The notes below the pieces were generated by a model. That model did no database searches. It had not been told where the DNA came from and saw nothing but the letters and a program-made list of their open reading frames with translations. Below, piece after piece: positions 15,076 through 23,100 of a stretch of DNA of 35,767 bases (position 1 is its first letter; each line of letters opens with the position of its first letter). A program made the translations under genes and the position numbers. The DNA is from Micromonospora yasonensis. Lineage in GTDB: Bacteria > Actinomycetota > Actinomycetes > Mycobacteriales > Micromonosporaceae. The stretch lies in NCBI RefSeq assembly GCF_026013475.1, contig NZ_JAPDPH010000056.1, positions 1 through 35,767 of the forward strand, in the 5' to 3' direction.

Positions 15076-15621
15076 ATGTCGCGGCAGATCTTCCAGCTCA
15101 AGGTGTCCCTGGTCGGGGTCCGGCCGCCGGTGTGGCGGCGGGTGCTGGTCCCCGGCGGCTATACCCTGGACCGCGTGCACCGGGTGGTGCAGCACGCGAT
15201 GGGCTGGCGGGACTGCCACCTGCACTCGTTCGAGATCGACGGGCACCAGTACGGCGAGCCCGACCCGGACGGTGAGCTGGCGGTCCGCGACGAGCTGGAC
15301 GTCCGGTTGGACGCGGTGGTGGACAAGGGCTGCCGGTTCCAGTACGTCTACGACTTCGGCGACTGGTGGGAGCACGACCTGCTGGTGGAGGACGTCTGCG
15401 CCGCCGACGCGGACGAGCGCTACCCGGTCTGCGTCGACGGGGAGCGGGCCTGCCCGCCGGAGGGGGTCGGCGGTCCGACCGGGCACGCGGTGCTGCTGGC
15501 CGCCCTCGCCGATCCCGAGCACCCGGAGCGCCGGGCCATGGGCGAGTGGGCCAGCGCCGGTTTCGACCCGGCCGCCTTCGACGCCGGACGGGCCACCACC
15601 CTGCTGCGCCGCTTCTGCTGA
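15076..15621 (+). CDS. Plasmid pRiA4b ORF-3-like family protein
   Basis: A 181-residue protein matching the pRiA4b ORF-3 family: it starts IFQLKVSLVGVRPPVWRRVL, has LDRVHRVVQHAMGW followed by CHLHSFEIDGHQYG, the acidic-aromatic YVYDFGDWWEHDL, and a C-terminal CPPEGVGGPTGHAVLL. The WRR...H...YDFGD..EH motifs are the family signature. Its biochemical role is not established, although homologues occur widely in bacteria and on Rhizobium plasmids. GAGGAGGGACGGGAAGC immediately precedes ATG 15076. It is divergent from the cysteine-rich gene over only 33 bases. Confidence 0.87.
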   Translation: MSRQIFQLKVSLVGVRPPVWRRVLVPGGYTLDRVHRVVQHAMGWRDCHLHSFEIDGHQYGEPDPDGELAVRDELDVRLDAVVDKGCRFQYVYDFGDWWEHDLLVEDVCAADADERYPVCVDGERACPPEGVGGPTGHAVLLAALADPEHPERRAMGEWASAGFDPAAFDAGRATTLLRRFC

Positions 15622-15663
15622 GGCCGCCCCGCTGACGGGTGGTAAGCCGACGCGGTAACGATC

Positions 15664-15677
15664 TGGGAACGCTCCCA
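15664..15677 (+). promoter_or_regulatory. CebR-type operator 1 (TGGGAACGCTCCCA)
   Basis: This 14-bp near-palindrome differs from the Streptomyces CebR box (TGGGAGCGCTCCCA) by one base. It lies eight bases upstream of the -35 element of the cebE promoter. The likely ligand is the LacI-type protein encoded at 20685. Confidence 0.85.
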
Positions 15678-15685
15678 TAGGCCTA

Positions 15686-15714
15686 TTGACACCCCTGTCA
15701 CCTGTCGGCAATCT
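15686..15714 (+). promoter_or_regulatory. Promoter of the cebEFG-bglC operon
   Basis: A consensus -35 TTGACA (15686-15691) and a -10-like CAATCT (15709-15714) are separated by 17 bases. The two CebR-type boxes sit on either side, and operator 2 would cover the expected transcription start near 15721. A housekeeping sigma factor is inferred from the hexamers. Confidence 0.65.
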
Positions 15715-15716
15715 CA

Positions 15717-15730
15717 TGGGAGCGCTCCCG
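15717..15730 (+). promoter_or_regulatory. CebR-type operator 2 (TGGGAGCGCTCCCG)
   Basis: Thirteen of 14 bases match the Streptomyces CebR box. Its centre is 53 bp from that of operator 1, about five helical turns, so two repressor dimers would face the same side of the DNA. Binding here should block the transcription start directly. Confidence 0.85.
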
Positions 15731-15864
15731 CGAGTGGCCTGGGTCTCATCCCTGCCCGCTCGCGGGGTCGCCGTCGGTGACCGGCCGGTCCGGCGGCGGC
15801 GAGCCCGCGCGACAGCACCCCCCACCACACAGATATCGCCTCACCACCGAAAGAGGGGTCTCGG

Positions 15865-17178
15865 ATGAGCGTCCCAACCCACCGTCGGCGATTCGCGGCC
15901 ATCGCGCTCGCGTCCGTCGCGGTGCTCGCCACCGCCACCGCCTGCGGCGACGACTCGTCGGACAGCGGCAAGAGCGACGGCCCGGTCACCCTGGTCGTCG
16001 ACGTCTTCGGCGACCAGGGCTTCGGCTACGACGAGCTGTACAAGCAGTACGAAGCGGAGCACCCGAACGTCAAGATCCAGGAGCGCGGCAAGGGCCTCGG
16101 CCTGGGCGACTACAACACCCGGCTGACCCAGCAGATCACCGCCGGCTCGGGTGCGGGCGACGTGGTGGCCCTGGAGGAGGGCACCATCGTCCAGTTCTAC
16201 GCGCAGGCCGACCGGTTCGTGAACCTCGCCGACCACGGGGCGAACGACCTCAAGGGCAACTTCCTGCCGTGGAAGTGGGAGCAGGGCACCACCCCGGACG
16301 GCAAGGTGCTCGGCCTCGGCACCGACGTCGGCTCGATGGCGCTGTGCTACCGCAGCGACCTGTTCAAGGCCGCCGGGCTGCCCACCGACCGCGAGCAGGT
16401 CGCCGCGCTCTGGCCCACCTGGGACCAGTTCATCGCCACCGGCCAGAAGTTCGCCGCCGCCGACAAGAAGCACAAGTTCGTCGACTCGGCGACCAACTTC
16501 TACAACGTGGTGCTCATGCAGATCGCCGGCCAGGGCACCGGCTACACGTACTACGACAAGAGCAACAAGCTGGTCATCGACCAGAACCCGGACGTCAAGT
16601 CGGCGTACGACCTCACCACCAAGATGATCGCCGCCGGCCTGTCGAACAATCTCCAGTCGTTCTCCAACGAGTGGAACGCCGGTTTCAAGAACGGCACCTT
16701 CGCCACCATCGCCTGCCCGGCCTGGATGACCGGTGTCATCAAGGGCCAGGCCGGTGACGCGGCGGCCGGCAAGTGGGACATCGCCAAGGCCCCCGGCAAC
16801 GGCGGCAACTGGGGCGGCTCGTTCCTCGGCGTGCCGAAGTCGAGCAAGCACCAGAAGGAGGCCGCGGCGCTGGCCAAGTTCCTGACCAGCGCCAAGGGAC
16901 AGACCGAGGCGTTCAAGAAGGTCGGCAACCTGCCGTCCTCGCCGCAGGCGCTGGCCGACCCGGCCGTGGTCGACTCGACCAACGACTACTTCAGCAAGGC
17001 CCCGGTCGGCAAGATCTTCGCCGCCGGCGCCAGCGACCTGAAGCCGGTCTACCTCGGCCCGAAGAACAACGCGGTCCGTACCGCCGTGGAGAACACCCTC
17101 CGCGCGGTGGAGCAGGGCAAGTCCGCCGACGAGCAGTGGCAGGCGGCGCTGAAGAACGGTGCGGCCGCCGGCAAGTGA
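15865..17178 (+). CDS. cebE: Cellobiose/cellodextrin ABC transporter, substrate-binding lipoprotein
   Basis: A 437-residue extracellular solute-binding protein of the sugar-binding family 1. It has a basic N-terminus (THRRRF), a hydrophobic stretch and a lipobox LATATAC with Cys27 as lipid anchor, followed by a short Asp/Ser-rich linker. The mature part shows the family features TLVVDVFGDQGFGYDELYKQYEA and GLGTDVGSMALCYRSDLFKAAGLP. It should sit on the outer face of the membrane and hand cello-oligosaccharides to CebF/CebG. Substrate is inferred from the order cebE-cebF-cebG-bglC-cebR and the CebR boxes 135-201 bases upstream. AGAGGGG precedes ATG 15865. Confidence 0.88.
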   Translation: MSVPTHRRRFAAIALASVAVLATATACGDDSSDSGKSDGPVTLVVDVFGDQGFGYDELYKQYEAEHPNVKIQERGKGLGLGDYNTRLTQQITAGSGAGDVVALEEGTIVQFYAQADRFVNLADHGANDLKGNFLPWKWEQGTTPDGKVLGLGTDVGSMALCYRSDLFKAAGLPTDREQVAALWPTWDQFIATGQKFAAADKKHKFVDSATNFYNVVLMQIAGQGTGYTYYDKSNKLVIDQNPDVKSAYDLTTKMIAAGLSNNLQSFSNEWNAGFKNGTFATIACPAWMTGVIKGQAGDAAAGKWDIAKAPGNGGNWGGSFLGVPKSSKHQKEAAALAKFLTSAKGQTEAFKKVGNLPSSPQALADPAVVDSTNDYFSKAPVGKIFAAGASDLKPVYLGPKNNAVRTAVENTLRAVEQGKSADEQWQAALKNGAAAGK

Positions 17179-17293
17179 TCCGGCCCGGCCGTCCGCGGGT
17201 GGCGTCGACTCCGGCAGTCGGCGCCACCTGCGGTGCCCACCCCTGGCGTCGCCCGTGTGGGCGGGTGGCGCCGGCCGAGGAGAAGGACCTCCC

Positions 17294-18268
17294 ATGAGCC
17301 TCGACCTGCACGCCGCGGCGCCGCCCGACCACGCCCGCGGCGGCCGTCCCGCGCACCGCCGCCGCACCTCGTTCACCCGGCTGGACCTGAAGTACTCGCC
17401 CTACCTGTACGTCCTGCCGTTCTTCGTGATCTTCGCGGTGTTCAGCGCGTACCCGATCGCGTACACCGTCTGGATCGCGCTGACCGACCGGTCGCCGCTG
17501 AACGCGACGATCTCCTTCGTCGGCCTGGACAACTTCGTCGAGCTGATCACCGACGACCCGCAGTTCTGGAACGCGGTGGTCAACACGTTCGGCATGTTCG
17601 TGCTCTCCACCGTGCCCCAGCTGATGCTGGCCCTGGTGCTGGCCAACGCGCTCAACCGGAAGCTGCGCGCGCAGACCTTCTTCCGGATGGCCATCGCGAT
17701 GCCGATCATCACCTCGACCGCGGTCGTCGCGCTGATCTTCTCGATGCTCTACGCCAAGGACTTCGGCCTGGTCAACTGGGCGCTCGACACCATCGGCGTG
17801 GACCCGATCGACTGGCGGGCCAACCGGTTCGCCTCCTGGTTCGCCATCTCGACCATGGTCGACTGGCGCTGGGTCGGCTACAACGCCCTGATCTACCTGG
17901 CCGCCATGCAGTCCATCAGCAAGGACATGTACGAGGCGGCGGCGCTGGACGGCGCCTCCCGCCGGCGCCAGTTCTGGTCGATCACCATCCCGCAGCTCCG
18001 CCCGACAATCATCTTCACGCTGATCATCTCCACCATCGGCGGCCTGCAGCTGTTCACCGAGCCGCTGCTGTTCACCAGCGGTTCCGGCGGCCTCTCCGGC
18101 GGCTCGGAGGGGCAGTTCCAGACCATCACGATGTACCTGCTCGACGTGATGAACCAGCGCTTCCGGTGGGGCTACGCCGGCGCCGTCGCGCTCGTGCTCT
18201 TCCTGCTCATCGCGCTGATGTCGACGGTGAACTACCTGCTGGCCCGTCGTATCAGCTCCGACAAGTGA
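17294..18268 (+). CDS. cebF: Cellobiose/cellodextrin ABC transporter permease, MalF type
   Basis: A 324-residue integral membrane protein with about six hydrophobic helices (first: YLYVLPFFVIFAVFSAYPIAYTVW; last: AVALVLFLLIALMSTVNYLL). The cytoplasmic EAA loop that contacts the ATPase is MYEAAALDGASRRRQFWSI followed by TIPQLRP, with the conserved EAA and Gly. It forms the translocation pore with CebG. A 27-residue basic, Arg/His-rich tail precedes the first helix. GGAGAAGGA lies seven bases before ATG 17294; the gap to cebE is 115 bases, longer than others in the operon, but I see no hairpin there. Confidence 0.9.
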   Translation: MSLDLHAAAPPDHARGGRPAHRRRTSFTRLDLKYSPYLYVLPFFVIFAVFSAYPIAYTVWIALTDRSPLNATISFVGLDNFVELITDDPQFWNAVVNTFGMFVLSTVPQLMLALVLANALNRKLRAQTFFRMAIAMPIITSTAVVALIFSMLYAKDFGLVNWALDTIGVDPIDWRANRFASWFAISTMVDWRWVGYNALIYLAAMQSISKDMYEAAALDGASRRRQFWSITIPQLRPTIIFTLIISTIGGLQLFTEPLLFTSGSGGLSGGSEGQFQTITMYLLDVMNQRFRWGYAGAVALVLFLLIALMSTVNYLLARRISSDK

Positions 18269-18277
18269 GGTGACGAG

Positions 18278-19174
18278 ATGACGACCACCACACTCCGCCC
18301 GCCCGCCCGGCCGAGCGCCCCGGCCCGGGCCACCCACCAGGCCGAGCGGCTCTGGAAGGCCAGCCCGCTCACCTGGTTCGGACTGGTCCTCGGGGTCATC
18401 CTGTCGCTCTTCCCGTTCTACTGGATGATCGTGATCGCCTCGCGGACCAACGACGCGGCCAACTCCTGGCCGCCGCCGTTCCTGCCCGGTGGCAAGCTCG
18501 GCGAGAACATCCAGCGGGTGCTCGACAACGGCGACGCCAACATCGTCAAGGGCCTGCTCAACTCGTTCCTCGTCGCCGGGACGATCACCGTCGCCACGGT
18601 CTTCTTCGGCTCGCTCGCCGGCTTCGCGTTCGCCAAGCTCCGGTTCCGCGGCAAGAACGCCCTGTTGCTGATCATCCTGGCCTCGATGATGGTGCCCATC
18701 CAGCTCGGCGTGCTGCCGCTGTACATCCTGATGGCGAAGCTCGACTGGCTGAACACCATGCCGTCGGTGACCGTGCCGTTCCTGATCGGCGGCTTCGGGA
18801 TCTTCATGATGCGCCAGTACGCCGAGCAGGCGGTCCCGAACGAGCTGATCGAGGCGGCCCGGGTGGACGGCTGCTCGACCTGGAAGGTCTACTGGCACGT
18901 GGTGGTGCCCGCCCTGCGTCCCGCCGCCGCCGTGCTCGGCCTGCTCACCTTCATGGAGCAGTGGAACCAGTTCTTCTGGCCCTTCGTGGTGCTGGCCGAC
19001 CCGGCCAACCCGACAGTCCAGATCTCCCTGCGCAGCCTCAACACCGCGTACTTCGCCGACAACTCGCAGATCTTCGCCGGTACGTTGATCGCGACCCTGC
19101 CCCTGTTCATCGTGTTCATCCTGTTCGGCCGCCAGATCATCGGCGGAATCATGGAAGGCGCCGTCAAGTCGTGA
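18278..19174 (+). CDS. cebG: Cellobiose/cellodextrin ABC transporter permease, MalG type
   Basis: A 298-residue permease with six predicted helices (first: WFGLVLGVILSLFPFYWMIVI) and the EAA loop ELIEAARVDGCSTWKVYWHV followed by VPALRP. It is the MalG-like partner of CebF. The ATG at 18278 lies nine bases after the cebF stop and is preceded by GAGGTGACGAG. Its TGA overlaps the GTG start of bglC (GTGA), so import and hydrolysis are translationally coupled. No ATP-binding subunit is encoded in the operon. Confidence 0.9.
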   Translation: MTTTTLRPPARPSAPARATHQAERLWKASPLTWFGLVLGVILSLFPFYWMIVIASRTNDAANSWPPPFLPGGKLGENIQRVLDNGDANIVKGLLNSFLVAGTITVATVFFGSLAGFAFAKLRFRGKNALLLIILASMMVPIQLGVLPLYILMAKLDWLNTMPSVTVPFLIGGFGIFMMRQYAEQAVPNELIEAARVDGCSTWKVYWHVVVPALRPAAAVLGLLTFMEQWNQFFWPFVVLADPANPTVQISLRSLNTAYFADNSQIFAGTLIATLPLFIVFILFGRQIIGGIMEGAVKS

Positions 19175-20604
19175 GCAACCGAGCCAGCCTGCCCGCCGTC
19201 GGCGTCCTCGCCCAGGGTTCGGAGATCACCTTCCCGCCCGGCTTCCGCTGGGGCGCGGCCACCGCCGCGTACCAGATCGAGGGCGCGGCGACCGAGGGCG
19301 GCCGTACCCCGTCGATCTGGGACACCTTCAGCCACACCGAGGGCCGGACGGTGGCCGGGCACACCGGGGACGTCGCCTGCGACCACTACCGCCGGATGCC
19401 CGAGGACGTGCGGCTGATGGCCGACCTGGGGCTGAAGTCGTACCGCTTCTCGGTCTCCTGGCCCCGGGTGCAGCCCGGCGGCAGGGGCCCGGCCAACCCC
19501 GCGGGGCTGGACTTCTACCGGCGGCTGATCGACGATCTGCTGGCGCACGGCATCGAACCCTGGCTGACGCTCTACCACTGGGACCTGCCGCAGCCGCTGG
19601 AGGACGCCGGCGGCTGGCCGGCCCGGGACACCGCCGCCCGGTTCGCCGACTACGCCCAGCTCGTCGCGGACGCCCTCGGCGACCGGGTGACGTACCTCAC
19701 CACCCTGAACGAGCCGTGGTGCTCGGCCTTCCTCGGCTACGGCTCCGGCGCGCACGCCCCGGGCCGATCGGACGGGACGGACGCCGTCCGGGCCGGGCAC
19801 CACCTGCTGCTCGGACACGGGCTGGCCGTGCAGGCGCTGCGGGCCTCCCGGCCGGGCGCCCAGCTCGGCATCACGGTCAACCTCTACCCGGTCACCCCGG
19901 CCGGCGACTCGGCCGCGGACGTCGACGCCGCCCGGCGCATCGACGCGCTGGCCAACCGGTTCTTCCTCGACCCCGTGCTGCGCGGGGCGTACCCGGCGGA
20001 CCTGCTGGCCGACCTGCGCGAGGTCACCGACTTCGGGCACGTCCGGGACGGCGACCTGGCGGTCGTCTCGACCCCGCTGGACATGGTGGGCGTCAACTAC
20101 TACAGCCGGTACGTGGTCGCCGCGCCGGTCGACAGCACCGAGGCGGAGGCGTACTGGCGGGCGCCGTCGTGCTGGCCGGGCAGCCAGGACGTCCGGTTCG
20201 TCACCCGCGGTGTCCCGGTGACCGACATGGACTGGGAGATCGACGCTCCCGGCCTGGTGGAGACGCTGGAGCGGGTCCACCGGGACTACACCGACCTGCC
20301 GCTCTACGTGACGGAGAACGGCTCCGCCTTCGTCGACACCGTGGTCGACGGCCGGGTCGACGACCCGGACCGGCTGGCCTACTTCGACGCGCACCTGCGC
20401 GCCGCGCACGCCGCGATCGGCGCCGGGGTGCCGCTGAAGGGCTACTTCGCCTGGTCACTGATGGACAACTTCGAGTGGGCCTGGGGCTACACGAAGCGGT
20501 TCGGGATGGTCTACGTCGACTACGACAGCCAGGCGCGGATCCCCAAGTCCAGCGCCCGGTGGTACGCCGAGGTGATCCGACGCAACGGTCTGGCCGCACA
20601 ATAG
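19171..20604 (+). CDS. bglC: Intracellular GH1 beta-glucosidase
   Basis: A 477-residue family 1 glycoside hydrolase without signal peptide. The acid/base Glu is E181 in TLNEPWCSAF and the nucleophile is E382 in YVTENGSAF. Other family landmarks are FPPGFRWGAATAAYQIEGA, LYHWDLPQPLEDAGGW, NYYSRYVV and FAWSLMDNFEWAWGY. The W-x-x-x-Y ending of the last motif and the lack of phosphate-binding Ser/Lys/Tyr cluster fit a plain beta-glucosidase rather than a 6-phospho enzyme. It should split imported cellobiose to glucose. The GTG at 19171 overlaps the cebG stop; length and N-terminal homology agree with it. Confidence 0.92.
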   Translation: MSNRASLPAVGVLAQGSEITFPPGFRWGAATAAYQIEGAATEGGRTPSIWDTFSHTEGRTVAGHTGDVACDHYRRMPEDVRLMADLGLKSYRFSVSWPRVQPGGRGPANPAGLDFYRRLIDDLLAHGIEPWLTLYHWDLPQPLEDAGGWPARDTAARFADYAQLVADALGDRVTYLTTLNEPWCSAFLGYGSGAHAPGRSDGTDAVRAGHHLLLGHGLAVQALRASRPGAQLGITVNLYPVTPAGDSAADVDAARRIDALANRFFLDPVLRGAYPADLLADLREVTDFGHVRDGDLAVVSTPLDMVGVNYYSRYVVAAPVDSTEAEAYWRAPSCWPGSQDVRFVTRGVPVTDMDWEIDAPGLVETLERVHRDYTDLPLYVTENGSAFVDTVVDGRVDDPDRLAYFDAHLRAAHAAIGAGVPLKGYFAWSLMDNFEWAWGYTKRFGMVYVDYDSQARIPKSSARWYAEVIRRNGLAAQ

Positions 20605-20622
20605 GCTGGGCCAGCCAGTAAC

Positions 20623-20665
20623 GGGCGGCCCGGCGCCGACGCCTCCACAGGTGCCGGGCCCGCCC
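20623..20665 (+). terminator. GC-rich hairpin between bglC and cebR
   Basis: GGGCGGCCCGGCGCC can pair with GGTGCCGGGCCCGCCC, with one G-U pair and one bulge, around a 12-base loop. It could end the cebEFG-bglC transcript or limit read-through into cebR, whose start lies 20 bases further on. No U-tract follows. Confidence 0.45.
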
Positions 20666-20684
20666 GACGTCGGAGGAGCAGAGG

Positions 20685-21731
20685 ATGACAACGCAGCGCA
20701 CGCGGTCGCTCGGGCGCCCGACCCTCGACGCGGTCGCCGCCCGCGCCGGCGTGGGCCGCGGCACGGTCTCCCGCGTGGTCAACGGCTCGCCCCAGGTCAG
20801 CCCCGAGGCCCGGGCCGCCGTCCAGCAGGCGATCGCCGAGCTGGGGTACGTGCCCAACCGCGCCGCCCGGGCGTTGGTGACCCAGCGGACCGACTCGGTG
20901 GCCCTGGTGGTTTCCGAGTCGGGGGATCGGGTCTTCACCGAGCCCTTCTTCGCCGGCATCGTCCGGGGCGTCAGCTCGGCGCTGCTGGAGACCCCGATGC
21001 AGCTCTGGCTCGCCATGGCGCAGTCCCAGATCGAGCGGGAACGGGTCGAGCACCACCTGACCAACCAGCACGTGGACGGGGTCCTGCTGCTCTCGCTGCA
21101 CGACGCCGACCCGCTGCCCACCCTGCTGGAGGAGCGCGGCCTGCCCACCGTGCTCGGCGGCCGGCCGGCCCGGATGCTGCACCCGAACGCCCAGCCGGCC
21201 TGGTTCGTGGACGTGGACAACGTCGGCGGCGCCCGGCAGGCGGTGGAGCACCTGTTCGCCCGTGGGCGGCGGCGGATCGCCACCATCGCCGGCACCCAGG
21301 ACATGGGCGCCGGCCTGGCCCGGTTGACCGGCTACCAGGAGGCCGTCCGCGCCGCGGGCGGCAGCGTCAACCCGGACCTGATCGCGTACGGAGACTTCAG
21401 CGAGGGCAGCGGCACCGCCTGCATGCGGCGGCTGCTGGAGGTCTGCCCCGACCTCGACGCGGTGTTCGTCGCCTCCGACCTGATGGCCTTCGGGGCCCTG
21501 CGCGCGCTGCGCGAGGCCGGCCGCCGGGTGCCCGAGGACGTGGCGGTGATCGGCTTCGACGACGCCCCGATCGCCCGCCAGGCCGAGCCGCCGCTCACCA
21601 CGGTCTTCCAGCCGGTGGAGGAGATGGGCCGGCAGATGGCGCGCCTGCTGGTCTCCCGGATCCGGGGCGAGGAACTTCCGTCCCCGCACGTCCTCCTGGA
21701 CACCAAGCTCATCCACCGCGCCTCCGCCTGA
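20685..21731 (+). CDS. cebR: LacI-family repressor, CebR type
   Basis: A 348-residue LacI/GalR regulator. The N-terminal helix-turn-helix is TLDAVAARAGVGRGTVSRVV, with the hinge helix ending at LGYVPNRAARAL. The effector domain follows (SVALVVSESGDRVFTEPFF, then GVLLLSLHDADPLP and ending AVIGFDDAPIARQAEPPLTT). The VGRGTVSRVVNGSP recognition region is the same as I remember for Streptomyces CebR, and the two CebR-type boxes upstream of cebE support that role. Cellobiose would release it from DNA. GGAGGAGCAGAGG precedes ATG 20685. No CebR box lies in its own 80-base upstream gap, so direct autoregulation is not apparent. Confidence 0.87.
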   Translation: MTTQRTRSLGRPTLDAVAARAGVGRGTVSRVVNGSPQVSPEARAAVQQAIAELGYVPNRAARALVTQRTDSVALVVSESGDRVFTEPFFAGIVRGVSSALLETPMQLWLAMAQSQIERERVEHHLTNQHVDGVLLLSLHDADPLPTLLEERGLPTVLGGRPARMLHPNAQPAWFVDVDNVGGARQAVEHLFARGRRRIATIAGTQDMGAGLARLTGYQEAVRAAGGSVNPDLIAYGDFSEGSGTACMRRLLEVCPDLDAVFVASDLMAFGALRALREAGRRVPEDVAVIGFDDAPIARQAEPPLTTVFQPVEEMGRQMARLLVSRIRGEELPSPHVLLDTKLIHRASA

Positions 21732-21888
21732 TCCCGGCGCACGGTCGGCGCGGTCGCGGGCGCAGTGGCCGCACGACGGTGGCCATCCTGGTCGGGGCGC
21801 TTTCGAGCTGAGTCGCTTGTGATATCAACCGGCCCTACGCTGCTAAGCCGTGGCCTTCCGCCCGGCCAGCGGGCCGAGCCGAGCGGGG

Positions 21889-23100
21889 TCAGGACCAGCG
21901 GCGGAGTTCCCGCTTGGCGAGAGACGCCTTGTGCACCTCGTCGGGGCCGTCGGCGAGGCGGAGGGTACGGGCCTGGGCCCAGAGGGCGGCCAACGGAGTG
22001 TCCTGGCTGACGCCGGCGCCGCCGTACCCCTGGATGGCCTTGTCGATCACCCACTCGGCCATCGCCGGGGTGGCGATCTTGATGGCCTGGATCTCGGTGT
22101 GCGCGCCCTTGTTGCCGACGGTGTCCATCAGCCAGGCGGTCTTCAACACCAGCAGCCGGGCCTGCTCGATCCGGACCCGGGACTCGGCGATCCACTCCCG
22201 GACCACGCCCTGCTCGGCGAGGCGGCGGCCGAAGGCCACCCGGTCCAGGGCCCGCCGGCAGAGCAGCTCGAGGGCCCGTTCGGCCATGCCGATCAGCCGC
22301 ATGCAGTGGTGGATCCGCCCGGGGCCGAGCCGGGCCTGGGCGATCGCGAAGCCGGCCCCCTCGGCGCCGACCAGATTCTCCGCCGGCACCCGGACGTCGG
22401 TGAAGTCGATCTCCGCGTGCCCGCCGTGCGGGGCGTCGCGGTAGCCGAAGACGGTCATGCCGCGGCGGACCGTCACGCCGGGGGTGTCCCGGGGGACCAG
22501 GATCATGCTCTGCTGGCGGTGCCGCTCGGCGTCCGGGTCGGTCTTGCCCATCACGATGAAGATCTCGCAGCGCGGGTCCATCGCCCCGGACGACCACCAC
22601 TTGCGGCCGTTGATGACGTACGAGTCGCCGTCGCGGGTGATCCGGGTGGCGATGTTGGTGGCGTCGGAGGAGGCCACCTCCGGCTCGGTCATGCAGAAGG
22701 CGGAGCGGATCTCCCCCGCCAGCAGTGGCTCGAGCCAGCGATCCCGCTGCGCCGCGGAGCCGAACTCGGCGAGCAGTTCCATGTTGCCGGTGTCCGGGGC
22801 GGCACAGTTCAGCGCCTCGGGGGCCAGGTGCGGGCTGCGCCCGGTCAGCTCGGCGAGCGGGGCGTACTGGAGGTTGGTCAGGCCGGCGCCGTACCGGGGG
22901 TCGGGGAGGAAGAGGTTCCAGAGGCTCCGGGCCCGGGCCTCGGCCTTCAACTCGTCCAGCACCGGCGGGCGGGCCCACGGGTCGCCGGCTGCGGCCACCT
23001 GCTCGGCGTGAATTGCCTCGGCCGGGTGGACGCACTCGGTGAGGAACGCCTCCAGCCGCTCGCGCAGCTCGACCGTGCGGGCGTCGTACGCGAAGTCCAT
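21889..23100 (-). CDS. Acyl-CoA dehydrogenase
   Basis: A 403-residue flavoprotein of the acyl-CoA dehydrogenase family, ACAD10/11-like. Visible are the FAD/substrate segment SAFCMTEPEVASSDATNI, the WWSSGAMDPRCEIFIVMGK strand, the FGYRDAPHGGHAEIDF loop and the C-terminal FAD motif IQGYGGAGVSQDTPLA. The typical catalytic Glu in the GxGx motif is replaced by the ACAD10/11 arrangement, so the catalytic base is not obvious from sequence alone. ATG 23100 overlaps the stop of the phosphotransferase gene (TGATG) and has GGGAGA five bases upstream; an alternative GTG lies at 23103. The substrate chain type is unknown. Confidence 0.88.
   Translation of the reverse strand: MDFAYDARTVELRERLEAFLTECVHPAEAIHAEQVAAAGDPWARPPVLDELKAEARARSLWNLFLPDPRYGAGLTNLQYAPLAELTGRSPHLAPEALNCAAPDTGNMELLAEFGSAAQRDRWLEPLLAGEIRSAFCMTEPEVASSDATNIATRITRDGDSYVINGRKWWSSGAMDPRCEIFIVMGKTDPDAERHRQQSMILVPRDTPGVTVRRGMTVFGYRDAPHGGHAEIDFTDVRVPAENLVGAEGAGFAIAQARLGPGRIHHCMRLIGMAERALELLCRRALDRVAFGRRLAEQGVVREWIAESRVRIEQARLLVLKTAWLMDTVGNKGAHTEIQAIKIATPAMAEWVIDKAIQGYGGAGVSQDTPLAALWAQARTLRLADGPDEVHKASLAKRELRRWS

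Noticed and set aside
16991..18898. 635-codon minus-strand frame over the ceb operon
   Set aside because: No motif and low-complexity Asp/Glu/Gln/Arg composition; the plus strand has clear permease genes with EAA loops.
19171..20604. 6-phospho-beta-glucosidase
   Set aside because: The importer is an ABC system, not a PTS, and the C-terminal loop lacks the phosphate-binding residues of 6-phospho enzymes.
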